Made by a program: the position numbers and the translations under genes
Assembly: GCA_026724425.1 (NCBI GenBank)
Contig: JAIUCV010000003.1
Location: 48,796,477 to 48,860,476 of the forward strand
DNA: 64,000 nucleotides
From: Erythrophleum ivorense
Lineage: Eukaryota > Streptophyta > Magnoliopsida > Fabales > Fabaceae
Direction: 5' to 3'
Notes under the pieces: generated by a model
What the model saw: only the letters and a program-made list of their open reading frames with translations
What the model was told of the DNA's origin: nothing
The model's database searches: none
In this document: positions 12,160 through 26,500 of the stretch, one piece after another
Position numbering within the stretch: the stretch's first letter is position 1
How the letters are laid out: the number at the start of each line of letters is the position of its first letter

Positions 12160-13188
12160 ACAATGGGACAACTAATGAGTATAAACTCAATATCATGACC
12201 AAATTGACAACTCAAATAGCTGATTTGATAAGAGGTTTGATAACTCTTATATGTATACTGGTTATGCTACTCATGTTAGTGATTTTCAATACTTGTACAT
12301 AACTTGCAATAATTGTAGGAAAGATCACTATAGAGAGCCATGCCTATATTATATAGAAAATGCATAGATGGAGGATTATTTCAATAAGAATACACACAAT
12401 TTTTTTATAAAACATATATCCCTAGTTACAATCATAAACAAATTTTTTCTTGGAATCAATGTCAAGTTTCTCCATCAAATGCAATATATCCTTTTTAACT
12501 TCTCGATTTCCAACTACAAGTTGAAATCCTCATTCCATGGCAGAATCCTATCTTGGAAGAAATAATTAAGTACTATATGGCTAAGTAAGATATCACTGTG
12601 GTTAAGCAAGATGACACAATTAGAAAATTGGAAAACTAAATAAGAAAATTAGCTAATGTCATCTATAATAGTTCACAAGAGAGTTTTTTAATTGATATGG
12701 CAACTACTCCTTAAGAAGAAGATGAGAAAAATTATAATGAAATTACCTTAAAGATTGAAAAAGAATTGCTAAAGGTTTCTAATGAATGTGATAGGGAACA
12801 TGCATAAAGAATAGAGGTAGCAAAGAGTATTATGAGATTAGAAGACCAAGAGGTAACCTCTTAAGTGGCCTTGGCAGGGGATCTTTTTAATGAATTAGAA
12901 AAATGTTACAATGAGATGGAAGTAGAAAATGTGCTTCCAAGCACTCATTTGAGGAATCCTCCGATATGGTCCTTAGTTCTTATTGAAGAGAGCTAAGAAG
13001 ATTTTATAGAGTATTTGAAGTATTTAAAGGCTCTCAAAAGTATTCGTAAAGAATTAAATTTGGAGCCTTAAATTAGATTAGCCAAAGTATATGTTCCAAT
13101 AAAGCCATTGGTTGAGGAATCACATGCTCTCAAATGGAATGAACACCCATTATAGCTAACACTTGCATAATAGAGGAAAAAGGGAAGG
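12160..13188 (+). pseudogene. Athila-like gag remnant
   Basis: Codons at 12,305-12,343 give Cys-x2-Cys-x3-His-x4-Cys, close to a retroviral-type zinc knuckle with one residue lost. In another frame, 12,541-13,188 reads through about 216 codons. Its start resembles the C-terminal gag segment of Athila/Tat elements (LEEIIKYYMAK, then VKQDDTIRKLEN). That frame has roughly ten stops, all TAA or TAG, each one C-to-T change from a Gln codon, and no TGA. A frameshift separates the two parts. The frame is cut by the A4 insertion at 13,189. Family assignment rests on remembered motif patterns; decay makes it non-functional. Confidence 0.65.
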
Positions 13189-15060
13189 TGTAACACCATA
13201 AATTCTAGCTCATCTTATACTTTTAAATGACATAATATCATGAAATATATAGAATTCCCATAGAAAAAGCAAGGAAAATAGGAATAATTTTGCATTGCAC
13301 TATATCTAAAAATTCCATTCAGTGTCACATGAACCATATGAGCTCATAATATATACCCTCATATTTAATTACATTAAAACAACTCATTTGCATCACAAAA
13401 TCATGCCCACAACTCATGGAAACCAAAATGGGGTGTGGAATATGGAAGTTCATTCTCAGCCAGATTTGCTCCATTTTATGACCAAATTTTAGAAAATCAT
13501 AACTAAATCTAAAAAAATCAAAATCATATAATCTTGGTCATTCTAGAAAGATTTAGATGTCTAATTCACACTACAAATATTCCCAGACCATAACATTCAG
13601 AGGACTTTTGACATCCAAATGGTCCAAAGGTCTGACTAAATTAATTCTATAGAAAACTTTGAAAATGTCCAATTAATTCCAAAAAACTCCAATCCATGCA
13701 AATGATACTAATCTAGAAAGCTATAGATGTTAACTAGAGAGGAAAAATATCTCCAGATCATTTCATCAAGCCCAGACTTTGAAATTTAATGGAACAATAC
13801 TTCTGGTCAGGTAATTTTACTGATATTGGATAGAAATTTTAAAAGTTTATATCTCCCTATTTAGACTCCAAATGAGGTGCTTCTAGTTGGCACGAGTCAC
13901 TGAGATTATCTAGTTTCTTTGTATACAATATCATGGTAATTGGACATCATTTGAGCCTCGTATGATAAAGTTTAATTCCAGACTAAATGAATAGTGCAGC
14001 AAATCAAAAACTATGAAAATGGCCAACTTTGAAAAATAATCAAATATTCTATAGACTTCCAAAAATTATGATCTTTAGATTTCCAAAAAGCTCTCAATGA
14101 GACCTAATTTCATGCCAAATTTCATATCAAGACTAACTCATTTGGCTAAAAAGTAAGATAGGGTTCCATTATGGTTAAATTTAGCTCCATATGGGGTACC
14201 AAATTTGCCTAATAGCTTTCCCTTAGTTGTGGCACCTTTTGGGCAAGTCTAAAAACACATTTAAGACTTGTGTGAGCTGCCCAAATGGTCCCAAACATTA
14301 TGCATCTCATTTTGGCCATTCAACCCACACTTATGCACATTTCCATTAAACTTCCACATTGCACACTTTGGCATTACATACTTAAAGTAAATGTTAGAGG
14401 TCATACATCATATTCATACATCTAAACATCACATACTAGCATATTTATACATGTCTCAAGGGTCATAGGCCATTTACAACATCATATATATCATATGGTA
14501 CAATCATGGTCTTAAAGTGGCAAAAGCTAAACATATGATTGTCAATCTCCTTCCTTTAGTGTTGTTGGCTCCTATTAGCATATCCACTTCGTTCACCTAG
14601 CATGTTAGATCATTAGAGAGGAGGGGATGAGATTCAAAGAATCCCAATATCTCATCTCCCATTTAATCATACATAATATGTGCAAAGCAAGCTTTACAAA
14701 TGCCTGCATGGAGAAAATGGAAGTCATGGACATTTAAAAAGCAAGCTGGCATGTGAACACATCATATAAGACATTCAAGAGCTCACCAAGTGTTTGGATT
14801 GGCCTCACACTTCTCCTCATGGATTTTGGACTTGCCTCACCTATTCTTTGAGTTTCGAACTCAATTATACTCTTGGGAGCCCACTTTGCTTTTAGGAGAC
14901 TCTTTGCTATATCTCAACTAAGCTCAAAGGTTATTGGCTCATCCTCACCAAAGGGAAGAGTTCTTGGCCTCTCCACACTCAAGCAAACTTATACCGACAT
15001 CATGTAGTCATTTGAAAACATAATATGGTATCAAGAATCATGGCATATAAAGGCATGCTA

Positions 15061-18012
15061 TGTAACACCCCATAATTAATTAAAGTATTAATCATAGATT
15101 AGATTAATTAGACATAATTAATATGGGATAATTAGGCAAGTCGAGTGAATGGAGATTTTAGAGAAATAAATTATTAAAACGATTTGAGATTTAATTGGGA
15201 TATAAATTCTATCTAGGCTTAAATTAATAGATTATGAGAAGAGGCTAATGGAGGCCGAATGGGTTAGGTGCAGACCCAACCCAATTTAGGGTGATGGAGG
15301 CCCAAAATCCACCTTGTATAGACTCTTCTAAGTGGCCCAATAACCCTTGTACAGAACCAAAACCTTTGGGCTCTTAAAATTTGGTCTGGCCAAATTAAAC
15401 TTCAGCAGCCCAACACTTCAAAAACTAGCCCAACAAACAAAAACCTGAAACCCAAATGAAGTTAGATCTTGGAGTAACCCATGACCCACATTTGAACCAA
15501 CTTAAACCCAACTAAAACCCTAATACACCAGCATCTTCCTCACACTTGCTGAAACACAAAACACAAAGAGGAAAATTGGGAGCTTGGAGAGAAGGCTAGG
15601 GTTGGGGGCAATAATTCTGTATTTTCTCACATTTAGAGCAAGATTCAGCAAAGGTAATAGTTATACAACTTAATCCCCTCATCTTCCTCTTTAATTTGGT
15701 CTGATTAGTTTTTCATTTGGAGCATTTTCACTCTACCCAAAATCTGAAATGTGGGAATTTGGGAATTTTCTTGGTAAAATTCGTAGGTTGAGGTTATGGC
15801 TTACCTTGGGTGAGTTTAAACCCTCCATTATGATGCTTCAATTATTAATTTGAGACCCCCATAGCTGATTTATAAAATGGGTATTAATTATGTACGAATT
15901 TACTTAGAATTTTGGGTGGAATATTGAGTTTTCTGGTGGAAGACACTTTAATCCGAATTTGGAACTTATAGTGGCTAAGTAAGTGATTCTTAGGTAGTCA
16001 TTAGCATCTTAAATTCTTTGGGTATTGATTGTAACTATTAACGATGAATTAGAGTAGTAATTCTATGATGCTATGGTTATAGGAGGATTTTTGCACCATT
16101 GGTGACTGTTGCAAGTGTCTACAAGTGAGGTAACCAGGTTTATATCAATTCCATGTATATATTTGATTTAATTTCATATGTTGCTGTATATGATTGATTG
16201 AAAATGCTGAATGAATTGGTTGGCTATTTGTTGAATTGTGATTGGACCTTGTGAGTCCATGGTAGAGCTATGGTGCGGCTGCCACCCGTGCATGTGCTTC
16301 GATCGAGCACCGAGTTATGATCAAACCTAGATGCACTGAGCCCGGTTGTGCTCAATAGGGAGTAGGTGCCGTGGACGGGCCTCTCTCGATGTTAATGGCC
16401 TTTAACATGTGATAATATGATTGCTAGTATGGGATAGTAATCATGATAGCTAATTGTTTCATTTGCTGATATAATGGATATGTTTATGATATGGATTTTG
16501 ATTCATGCATATATGCTAATTAAACTGGATATATGATGGAATTGCCTTGGTTACTGAGATTTATATCTCACCCCATTCTATAGGATTAACATTTCAGGTG
16601 AAGGTTCCTCGGGTAAGGATAAAGGGAAGCAAGTGGATGAAAATCCATGAGCTCCAACATATGGGAGGAGGCTACACTTAGCTGGCTTAGATAGTAGAGA
16701 TGCAATTTTGTTATTAGTTCACATAGCATCCTCATGTATTCATGTTGCCAAGTGTAGGCGTTCATATTTTGTTTGATTGGAATGTAACCGTTAAGGATTT
16801 AAGTCTTACTACTATTGAATATTAATGTATGAACTTGTAGTATCATATATATAGTCTTGTTGAAATGGTGATATGGATTACCATATGGGAATTGTAGTCA
16901 TATGATGCCTTGGATATGGACATAAGCTACTGATGAATGAAATATATATGGAATGTGCATGGGATGTTAATTGTTGCTAATGCATGTGTTCTTGCTGTCA
17001 TTCATTCATGAAATTGCTGATATAAGCTAGTTGGGCAAGTAGAACTAGCATTTAAGTTTTGCAATAGTAATGGATAGATTGATGGGTAAATAGGGTAGAT
17101 AAACACCATTAGGATCACATAAAATAAGGGAAGGTAGACCTGGAGTGTCCCTAAGATGAGATTTAGAGTGTAAGGGGCAAAATTTGGGTAATATGGTCAC
17201 AGTAGGGGGTCGCGCTGCGGCAAAGAGGACTTCGCCGCTGCCAAATGAGAGACAGAGTCGAAAGGCGCCATGGCATAACCAATCCCGCCGCAGCGCAAGG
17301 GAAGAAAATCAGCCCAGGGAGTAACAGTGGCGAGGAGCGCCGCGGCCTGATAAATCTCGCCGCAGCGTGAAGTGGAAAAAATTGCCCAGGAGGGTAACAG
17401 AACCAAAACTCGCCACGACACATTACGTCCTGTCGCGGTGCGAGTCAAAGAAATAAAATAAAGGTTGGACAGAAGCAAAACTCGCTGCGGCGTGAACATA
17501 TTGCACCGAGGCGAGAATCGTGGGAGTAATAATAGTAGTTCCAGGAGGCATTTTCGCCGCGGCGCCACATAGGTTGGCCGCGATGAAGGTCCAACTCGCC
17601 GCGGTTATCGCCGCGACGAGATTTGTGAAATTTGCCCAGTGATTCCAGAGAGCAACTTGGCCACAGCGAGGAAGGTATAAGCCGCGGCGTAAATCTCCAA
17701 ACTCATAATTTTAACCTAAAAACCCCTGTTTCTTCAATGGTAAGGGTAGGAAACGATATAAGAACACTTGTGGGAGGTTTTTGGGTATTAAAACTGATGA
17801 ACGGTGGAATCATGAAACTCTTATGGTAGTAGGATTTCTTTTATGCAAAATTTTGTTTTGTTGTGGTAGTATGGTGATGACCCTAACATCAAGGTTCAAA
17901 TTTCCTTATATTTTTGTAATGCGGTAAAATGTAATGACCTCAAATCTTGATAATTAATTATTAATCTTGTATTTAACCACAAATACATTGATAACAAGGT
18001 AGGGTTGTCATA
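15061..18012 (+). mobile_element. Solo LTR B2 (family B) inside A4
   Basis: Begins TGTAACACCC and ends AGGGTTGTCATA; 2.95 kb. A perfect TSD, TGCTA, lies at 15,056-15,060 and 18,013-18,017. The uninterrupted site is visible in A1 near 8,920 (CATGCTAGCATAC), which confirms the insertion point to the base. Confidence 0.9.
17200..17700 (+). repeat. CpG-dense GCCGCGGC array in B2
   Basis: Dispersed variants of CGCCGCGGC and CGCCGCAGC recur every 30-60 bases in otherwise AT-rich DNA. Open frames of 86 and 123 codons on the minus strand arise only from this base composition. The homologous segments in B1 and in B3 (29,950-30,400, minus) are partly decayed at CpG. Confidence 0.7.
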
Positions 18013-19858
18013 TGCTAGCACACTTTTCATAGCTTGAAAATACACATACACACATTCTAAAGTAAGCTAAACACACATCCATGCATGAGAGAAAGTAGAA
18101 AGAGCTACCTTGTGTGCACTCACACACTTTTTTCCTTAAAATTTAAGCCTCCTCTTTCGACCACACACCCACAAATTGGCGGAGATGGTTTCTCTAGGCC
18201 TAGATACAATTTATGGGAGCCAATTAGGTTCATAAAACACATTCTAAGGCTACATAACTTGATGAAACACTAGATTGCCCTATAGGTTCCATTATGGTCC
18301 ATAATTGCACCTAATGAAGCAACACCCCTCAAATGATTTTTAAGCCTCATTCTTTCCTTTTGAATATGATTCTTGACTCCTTTTAAGCCTTTTAAAGATA
18401 TCACATCATTAAAACAAAAAGCCTAGCACCATGTTGCTTCTTTAGGTCATAATATGGAACCTAAGGCACCAAATTACTTTCTATGAGTTCTAAAATTTTT
18501 CCAAGGCCTCCTTTCATTTTCATTCATTAAATATGAATCAAGAATGGCCTTAGAAAAATTTAAAACTCTCCCCCACACATAGAACCCTCCTTGGCCAAGA
18601 CAATGAGCATCTTTGGGCCACTTGGAGTTCTCTTGATTTTCTTGAAGGAGGAAGCTTGTAGGGAGCATCTTAGGTGTCTCAAGAACTCATTTATACTATT
18701 AATTAAACTTAGGAAGCATCACATAAGTTCAGAATTTGAAAGGTGCACTAGAAACCCTAGGTTTTGCATCTTGAATCCTAATACCTATTTCATAGTTTTC
18801 TTTGCATATTCTTATTTCTCTCTATCAAATACCTAAGATTCATGCTTGGTTAGGCTTGCAAATCAGATCTTCCTAGGTTCTTAGTGTAGGTCAAAATGGA
18901 GAAGAAAGGAACATCAACATAGCTACCATAGAATGCAATTTTACTTTGTTTCCTTGGTTAGTTTGGCTTGAATCTTGCTTTCTCCAAGCTCTTCTCTTCA
19001 AATCTAAAAATTCCCCTCTGTTCTTCCTTCAAAATAGCCCTCAAAACTTCAGAAAAATCATGGAGAAGAAAATGGAAAAAGAGGAGAAGAGATTGGTGGA
19101 GAGAAAGCATGAAAAACAATCAAATTTCCATACCTAAATGCTTGAATTTTTCCTCCTTCTTCTCTTCCCTTGGTGTGCCACTCTCCTGGGGTTTTGTTTT
19201 TGGTTTGGGGCTGGAAAATCTGAAGTTGAATGAGGGAGAATGTGAGGCGCCACCTATATATATAGCTAGGGCAAAAAGACTTTTTCAAAATTTCAATTTT
19301 GCCCTTTATACTTTGCATTTTTGTTTTTCCTTCGTTTTAGCTCCTTTTTTAGAACCGTATTTTCCATTATAATATTTAGGTTCCCAATTTAATAAAATGC
19401 CTTGGGAATCACTCAATTTGGAGCTAAAACCTTACTGAATGAACTGGTCAAAGTTTGGGTCAATCGACATTGGAAAACATCCACCGGAGGAGTTTTAACT
19501 ACCTCTGGGGCTTTCCATAGTTTTTCAGGGCCTTTGAGAACCTTGGAGAACTCAAAAATTTCATTTAAAAATCCCTTCTGTGTAAATTCCAAAATGTGCT
19601 CAAAATTACAAAAATGCTATTACGTTTTGTAAGCTTTTTGCAAAAAATTGTTTCTTCATTCTAACTCCATTTTTCTTTCTGTTTGAGCCTGGGATTCTCA
19701 TATTTAGGAGTCTAGAATGCTACTCAAATTTTTTGGGACCTTAATGACATCATTTCGGGGGACTTCGTTTTATATTCGGTAAGTTTTATTCATTAACGGA
19801 GAAACTGTACGTTACATTTTTCACGTTTTCATTCATTTTCAGAGGACTGGATATTACA

Positions 19859-20310
19859 TATGGCAATTATATTTTTCGATACCTATGATTAGATTTAGCT
19901 TTACAGTTAGGCTAAGACTTTGAATTTAGCACTTCTTGGAGGGCATCTTAAAATTTTTTCTTATTTATAGTTATTTTTATTTTTAGTTTGTTATTTCATT
20001 TCAAGTCTATCAAATGGGAGATCCTTTAGCTTAACCAAGCCTATCAAGGAAGAAAAGTAGCCAAGCCTTAACCTCCCATGGAAAATCAAGGTTCCAAGAG
20101 TATGTAGAAGAATGATGAAATGGGAAGTTCTCAAATTTTTATTATGTTTATTTAGTCCTTCATTTACTTTTAATTTTGAGAAAGTGCTTGTTTGGGATAA
20201 GGCAACTAGGTTGAGGTCCATAGCATTAAGGAGAAAAAAAAAAAGAAAAAAAGACTTACTTTCCTCTTGCCCTTATGTCTTTTGATTTAATTGCTTGCTA
20301 ACATTAGGAA
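19859..20310 (+). mobile_element. 3' internal end of the family-C element
   Basis: Non-coding sequence between A4 and the 3' LTR. Its right part (from about 20,260) is collinear with 58,150-58,210, where a purine-rich tract precedes the LTR; here that tract is decayed. No protein similarity recognised. Confidence 0.55.
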
Positions 20311-20532
20311 TAATATTGAATTTAAGTTTAGAGGTAGGGTAGTCTAAGACAAATATCCCAAGTATCATGAAATTTTGTGTTGAATGTTTAACTTGGCATT
20401 TTTCAATTTTTGAACTTTATTTGAGTTAGCCTGTCTATTTATAGAATTTGCAAAATGTGTTGAGAGAAAAGTTCTGTAAAGTTATGTCTACTAGCAATTT
20501 TGAAAAATTTCACACACCATTTGACTAGACAT

Positions 20533-23500
20533 TATAATACCTTGACCTCTTAGCACATACACAATGGTCTCATGGTCTATCCCAATCCATTCATAGCATA
20601 TTAGGCAACATTTACAAGTAAGTCAATGTTTTTCTTTATGAAAAGTTGCATGATTGAAAGACCATATTCATGATTTATAGCTTTAGGGACCATATGGACT
20701 CATCGACATTATTTCCTATCCATATCATCTTCATTCAAGTCATAAATATCACATTTGGTCTCATTCATTTCGAGTTTGGAACCATATCATACAAAAACCA
20801 GAATTTTGCCACGGGTTCCATGTTCCAACTTTCTGATGTCAACTTTGGAAAAACATAATTAATTCTAGAAAAATTAAAATTAAGCAAATGATAGCTTTCT
20901 AGAAAGCCCTGGTTGCAAAATCATTCCATGCCATGAAAACATCAACTAGACCACGATTGACAACAAAATAGCACCAAAGGTCTAGTTGCCCAGGTTTGCT
21001 ATCATAGGTTTTTGATATAAAATTCAAAAATTCATAACTAATTCTAGAAAAGTCACAATCCAACAAGCCATACCATTTTGGAAATTTATGGATGTTAACT
21101 AGAGGCTAAAAATATTTCCAAACTAAAATAGAAACAGTTACCCCACGAAATTTGATGGAACAATACCTGAGGTCCTATTGTATTACTAATATTGACTACC
21201 AACTTCAAAAATTCATATCTCCCTCAATATAATCCTAAAGAGGTGATCTTAGTAGCTTATCATGTCTTGTTTATGCCTATAAAATTTCATAGGCATTGGA
21301 TAACATTTGGACTTTAGGTGACATAGGAGAAGAAACTGACCATATGAACAGTGCTGTTACCATTTCAACAACTTTTCTCCAACTTTGAAAATTCATAATT
21401 AATTCTCTAGAGCTCAAAATAATGTAGTCTCGAGCTCTACAAAAATTTCTAAATGAGACCTATATTTAGGCCAAATTTCATGAGAAAATTCGTTCATTTA
21501 ATCAATTTGTGATATAGGGTGCCAAAATAAGCTTTTTAGGCACCAAATGGGGTGAAATTTATACCAAATGCTCTTCTACCTTGGCCATGACCTCTTGGGC
21601 ATGTGAGAATGGTCAAAAACAGCATGCAAAACTTGTCTAAGAGGTTTAATTGCCCATACATCACAAAACCACTTCCTCACTTGTTCATATATACAAGATT
21701 TCATAACTTATATTAGGCATAAGGGTGTCAAGAACATGCATACTCAATCCTATGGTTCCAAAACCAATACACACATGTTATATTCATGCATTTACATGTG
21801 TTCAAGTATCTACATATCATGTACAATATATGGTTACATCATTTGACATTAATATGTCAACAAAATGACTATATAGCAAATTCCTTGTCAAAGTCCTTAT
21901 CTTTATGAGTGGTGGCTTCCATTCCTTGGCTTACTTGGCCCACCTAAACATAGTTAGACATTGGAAGGGGAATCCATGATCTTGGCTCCATTTTCTCTTT
22001 CAATCTAAGACTCTCAACTCCATTTAGACTCCTTGGAGTCATTACACATTCATTTTAAGGAGCCTAACTATGAGTTACTTTTTTATGTCTCATTATGCAG
22101 CCTACACCTCCATCTCACATTTCATGGCTTCTAAATTTTTTTCCAAAGCTTCCTTTGATGTTCCCCTATCATATCTAGTCTCATTTTGGAATAAATTAAA
22201 ACACTCTCTAGGTACTTGATATAGCCTAGGTTGAGACATGCTTACATTATGGAGCCTATGGACTTTGCTTTGTTTTCTTGAAGGGAATGGCATTTGGGAG
22301 GCTTCCTAGATGTTGTGGGAGCTCATATATACTCTTAGGCATCTTGAATTACCCTTAGGAAGCTCTATATTTGCCAAGCACACTAAAATCCCTAACTTTG
22401 ATAACTTGCATATTAATGCTCCTTATTCAATTTCAATGGTATTTTCTTAATCCTCACACTCCATAACCCTTCCTCTTACCCTAGTTTGGACAAAATTCAT
22501 CTCCCTATGGATGGGCTCTAGGTTGGACAAATAGTACCCAAGGGAGAACAACAAGAAAATGCAAAGGAAGCTGGAAAAATTACCTTGTTTCTTAGCCTTT
22601 TTTAAGAGATCCTTCCATTGCTTCAAACCTCTCCTTGAAATTCTGAGTTCTCCCATCTGAACCAACCACCAAATAGCCCCATATGAGTAACAAAAACTAT
22701 AGGAAGAAAAGTGAAAAGGAGAAGAACAAGTTTGGTGAAGGCAAGAGTATGAAATTCTTTTATTTTCTTACCTTTTTGCTAAGTTTCTCTCATCCTCCCT
22801 CCATCCATCTTGTGCACCTTTCTCTTCTACCTTGGTTTTATTTTAGAAGTGAGGAAGTTGGTTATGAAGGTTGAGAAAGGCTAGAACATGTTTTAATAAG
22901 TTGAAAAGCCACTTTATGCACTTTTTCAAAATTGCAATTTTTCCATTACAATTTGTCTATGTCATTTAAACTCATTTTAAATCCTTTTTTAGAATTTTAT
23001 TTTCCATTATAAAATTTGGGTTCTCTAACTTATAAAATGTCTTTGGAATTACTCAATTTGGATCTAAAACCTTATCGAATGAAAGGGTTAAAGTTTGGGT
23101 CAACTAACATTATAAAATGTCAACTGGAGGGGTTTTAACTATTCTAGGAGTTCCTAAAGTTTTTAGGGCATCTGAGAATCTTGAAAAACTCATTTTTCCA
23201 TTAAAAATCCCTTCTTTGAGTTTTTCTAAAAAATGCCTAAAATTATGAAAATGCCATTATACTTTCAACAATTTTATTAGCCTTCTCTGGCTCTAGTTTT
23301 GGTGCAACTTGGGCCTTAGATCCTTATTTTGTGGCTTGAAATCATTTATTTTAAGGGACTTACTTTTATATCTAGTACATTTCACACATTTACTATAATA
23401 TCTTATTCTCTGAAAATGAGAGAAAATACAAGAAATGTAACGTATGATTTCTTCGTAAATGTAACGTACAGTTTCTCTGTAAATGTACAAAATTCATTGG

Positions 23501-26500
23501 ATACAAAAGGAAGTCCCCCAAAATGACTTAGTTAAGGTCTTGAAAAATTTGTGTAACATTTTAGACTCCTACAAATGAGAATCCCAGGCTCAGATGGAAA
23601 AAGAAATTAAGCTAGAATTAAGAAATAAATTTGAATGAAAAGCTGACAAAATGTAATGGCATTTTCGTAATTTTGAGAAAATTTTGGAATTCTCATAGGA
23701 AGGCTGTTTAAATGAAAGTTTTGAGTTTTTCAGAGTTCTCAGAGGCCCTGAAAACCATGGAAAGTCATGGGATAGCTAAAGCCCCTTCCGTGGACTTTTT
23801 CCAATAGTGGTGAGCTTAAACTTTGACAGATTTGTTTGGGAAGATTTTAGTTCTGATTTGAGTGATTATGAAGGAATTTTATTAAATTAGGAACCTAAAT
23901 TTTATAATGGAGAAGGTGGTCCTCAAAAAAGGGCTAAAACGAGTTAAAAACAAAAATGTCAAGAACGAAGGGCAAAATTGAAATTTTTGAAAAGTTGTTC
24001 TTAAACCCACTTATATATATGAGGTGGCCCATCTCTTCCTTCATTTAGCCACATTTGTTTCTAAAATAAACAAAAGAAAAACCCTAAAGGTGAGGCACAC
24101 AAGAAGGAGGAGGAAGGAAGGAGAAAAACAAGGAAGAGGTATAGATTTTCTTGGCTTTTTTCAAGCTTTTTCTTTAGCAAACTCCTTCTCCTCCATTTCC
24201 CCTTCTTTCATATGGCTTTATTGAAGTTCTTGGATTTGTTTTGAGGGCAAAACAAAGGGGAAAATTTGGATTTGAAGAGAGGATGGGAAGGAAAGTGAGA
24301 AACAAGCAACAAAAGCCAAGGAAATAAGGTAAAATCTTCATCCTATGGTAGTTACTCTTTCTCCCTTCTTCTCCCTATTTTGCTCGATGTATGTAGTTGC
24401 AAGAGGGCTTGAGTTTTAGGCAAAACCAAAGGTGAATCCTAGGAATTTAAGGGAGGAGAATAAGAATATGCAAAGAGAATAAAGTAAAAGCCATTAATTT
24501 TCAAGATAGCAAAGCTAGGGTTTCATGGGCTCCCTTAAAAATCTAATTTGATGCAATTGTTTCTAGTCCTAAATGAGTTTTTGGATGAACTCTTGAGATC
24601 CCTAAAAGGTTCCTCATGTGCATCTTTCATCAAGAAAATAAAGCAAACTCACTTGGTGTCTCCTTGGTCTAAAGCCATGGCCTAGATAGTTTGGAGCACC
24701 AATGGGTAGTTTTAAATTATTTCAAGCTTATTTTTGAGTCATGTATGATGGAAGAGGATGAGAGGAAGCCTTGGAAAAATTTTATAAGCCATAGATAGTA
24801 AGATGGTATTATAGGTTCCATATTATGGCTTAAAGAAGCAACATCTAACTAGGCTCCTTAATTTAATTGTGTGATGACTCCAAAAAGTTTAAATAGAGTC
24901 AAGAATCATAAATAGATGGAGAGAATGGAGCCAAGATGATGTTTTCTTAAGGTTGCTTCATTGAGTGTATTATGGAACCATAAAAGAGCCATGTTAACCA
25001 CCTAGCCTTTCTAGTGAATGTATGGCTTTAAAATTTGATTCAAGAGTATAATTGGCTTCTATATGATGTGTCTAGACCAAGAGAAATGATCTTCACCTCC
25101 TTGTGTGTGAGAGGTCAATGGAGAAGACTCAAGGGTTAAGGAAAAAAGTGTGCTTGTGTGGCAAAGGTAGTTCTTTCCACCTTCTCTCATCCATGAATGT
25201 GTGTTTTAAGCTATAAAAAGTATTTTAGCATAAGCTTTTATTTCATGTTACCATGATGATGTTTTATGCATTCAAATGATGATTTATATACTTGCCTTGG
25301 TTTGCTTGAGTGTGGAGAAGCCAAGAACCCTCTAGCTATAGTGAGAATGAGTCAAAAACTCTTAAAATTGGTTAAGACAAAGTAAAGAGTCTCCCAAGAG
25401 TGAGATTGACTCCCAAGAGTAAGGTTGAGTCAAAATCTCTTAGAGATAATGGGTGAGACTAATCCACTTACTTGGCAAGCTTATGTATGCTATGTATGAC
25501 TTGTTCAAATGCCAATGGTGTTTCTTGAATGCTCACACATGTTAATATACCCATGCATGCATTTTTAAGGCTTGTATTGCATACTTTATGTGTGATTGAA
25601 AAAGAGATGAGCTATTGGGATTCTTTGAATCTCATCCCCTCATCTCCAATGTCTTAACATGCTAGGTGAATCAATTGAGCAAGGTAATGGAAGCCACCAA
25701 GCTAAAGAGAAGAAGATTGATATCAAAGTGTTTGAAAATGCTAGTTGTATCTCTTTTGTAGCCATACACATGACATATGATGTAATCCCATGATGAAATT
25801 GTTATGCAATCATATAAACATATGTAATTACCGAAATGTTTGATGTATGTATGAGTTTTAGTGCCAAATGAGTGGTAATATGCATTTTGGGTAGTGAATA
25901 GCAAGTTCAAGCATGTGAAACCTTGTGTATGGCATGGGGGTGAGAGAGTGAGTTTTTGATTTCTAGGTTTATAGACCTTTGAGACAAGTTTAGAGAGCCA
26001 TTTTGGTGGATTCCCACTTACTCAAATGGTCATGGTTGCCTTAGAATTTGAAATGGACCATTTAGACCCCTTTGATGACACAAAATAAGCCATTTTGTAT
26101 CCCAATGTCAAGATCAAACCAAATAAATGAATTTGCCCATGAAATTTGGCACACATGTAGTTCTTATCCAGAGCTTTCTAGGAAGCTAAATATTAGATTA
26201 TTTGGAGCTCTATGGAATTAATTATAAATTTCCAAAGTTGGCATTTGTCTATTGAACTGATGCAAACACTATTCATATGATCAGAAATTTGAGTGTGTCA
26301 TTTGTATGACAAATGATGTCCGATACTTATGAAATTTTACAATGATATACTAGACATGATAAGCTTTCCATAGCCATGGAGATCACGCTAATTAGACCTC
26401 TGAGCTAGGAGGTATAAATTTCTGAAGTTGGAGGTCAGTACCAAAGATGATAGTCGACCCCTAGTACTATTCCATTAATTTCCAATAGGTAGCAACATCT

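Larger units (their letters stand above)
13189..19858 (-). mobile_element. Solo LTR A4 (family A), split by B2
   Basis: Left end TGTAACACCATA, right end GATATTACA. With B2 and its TSD removed the length is about 3.71 kb, matching A1. The minus-sense motif near 14,610-14,640 gives the orientation. No PBS follows the left end, so it is not a 5' LTR. Flanking pentamers (GAAGG and TATGG) do not match well, so the TSD has decayed or the insertion was accompanied by a deletion. Confidence 0.75.

Noticed and set aside
13184..13188. GAAGG as TSD of A4
   Set aside because: The other flank is TATGG, only 3 of 5 matching; not reported as a TSD.
17197..17568. 123-codon minus-strand frame
   Set aside because: It falls in the CpG-rich array of LTR B2 and is not conserved in B1 or B3.
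18968..19372. 134-codon frame
   Set aside because: It lies inside LTR A4. The aligned region in A1 encodes a different, shorter frame with no conserved protein.
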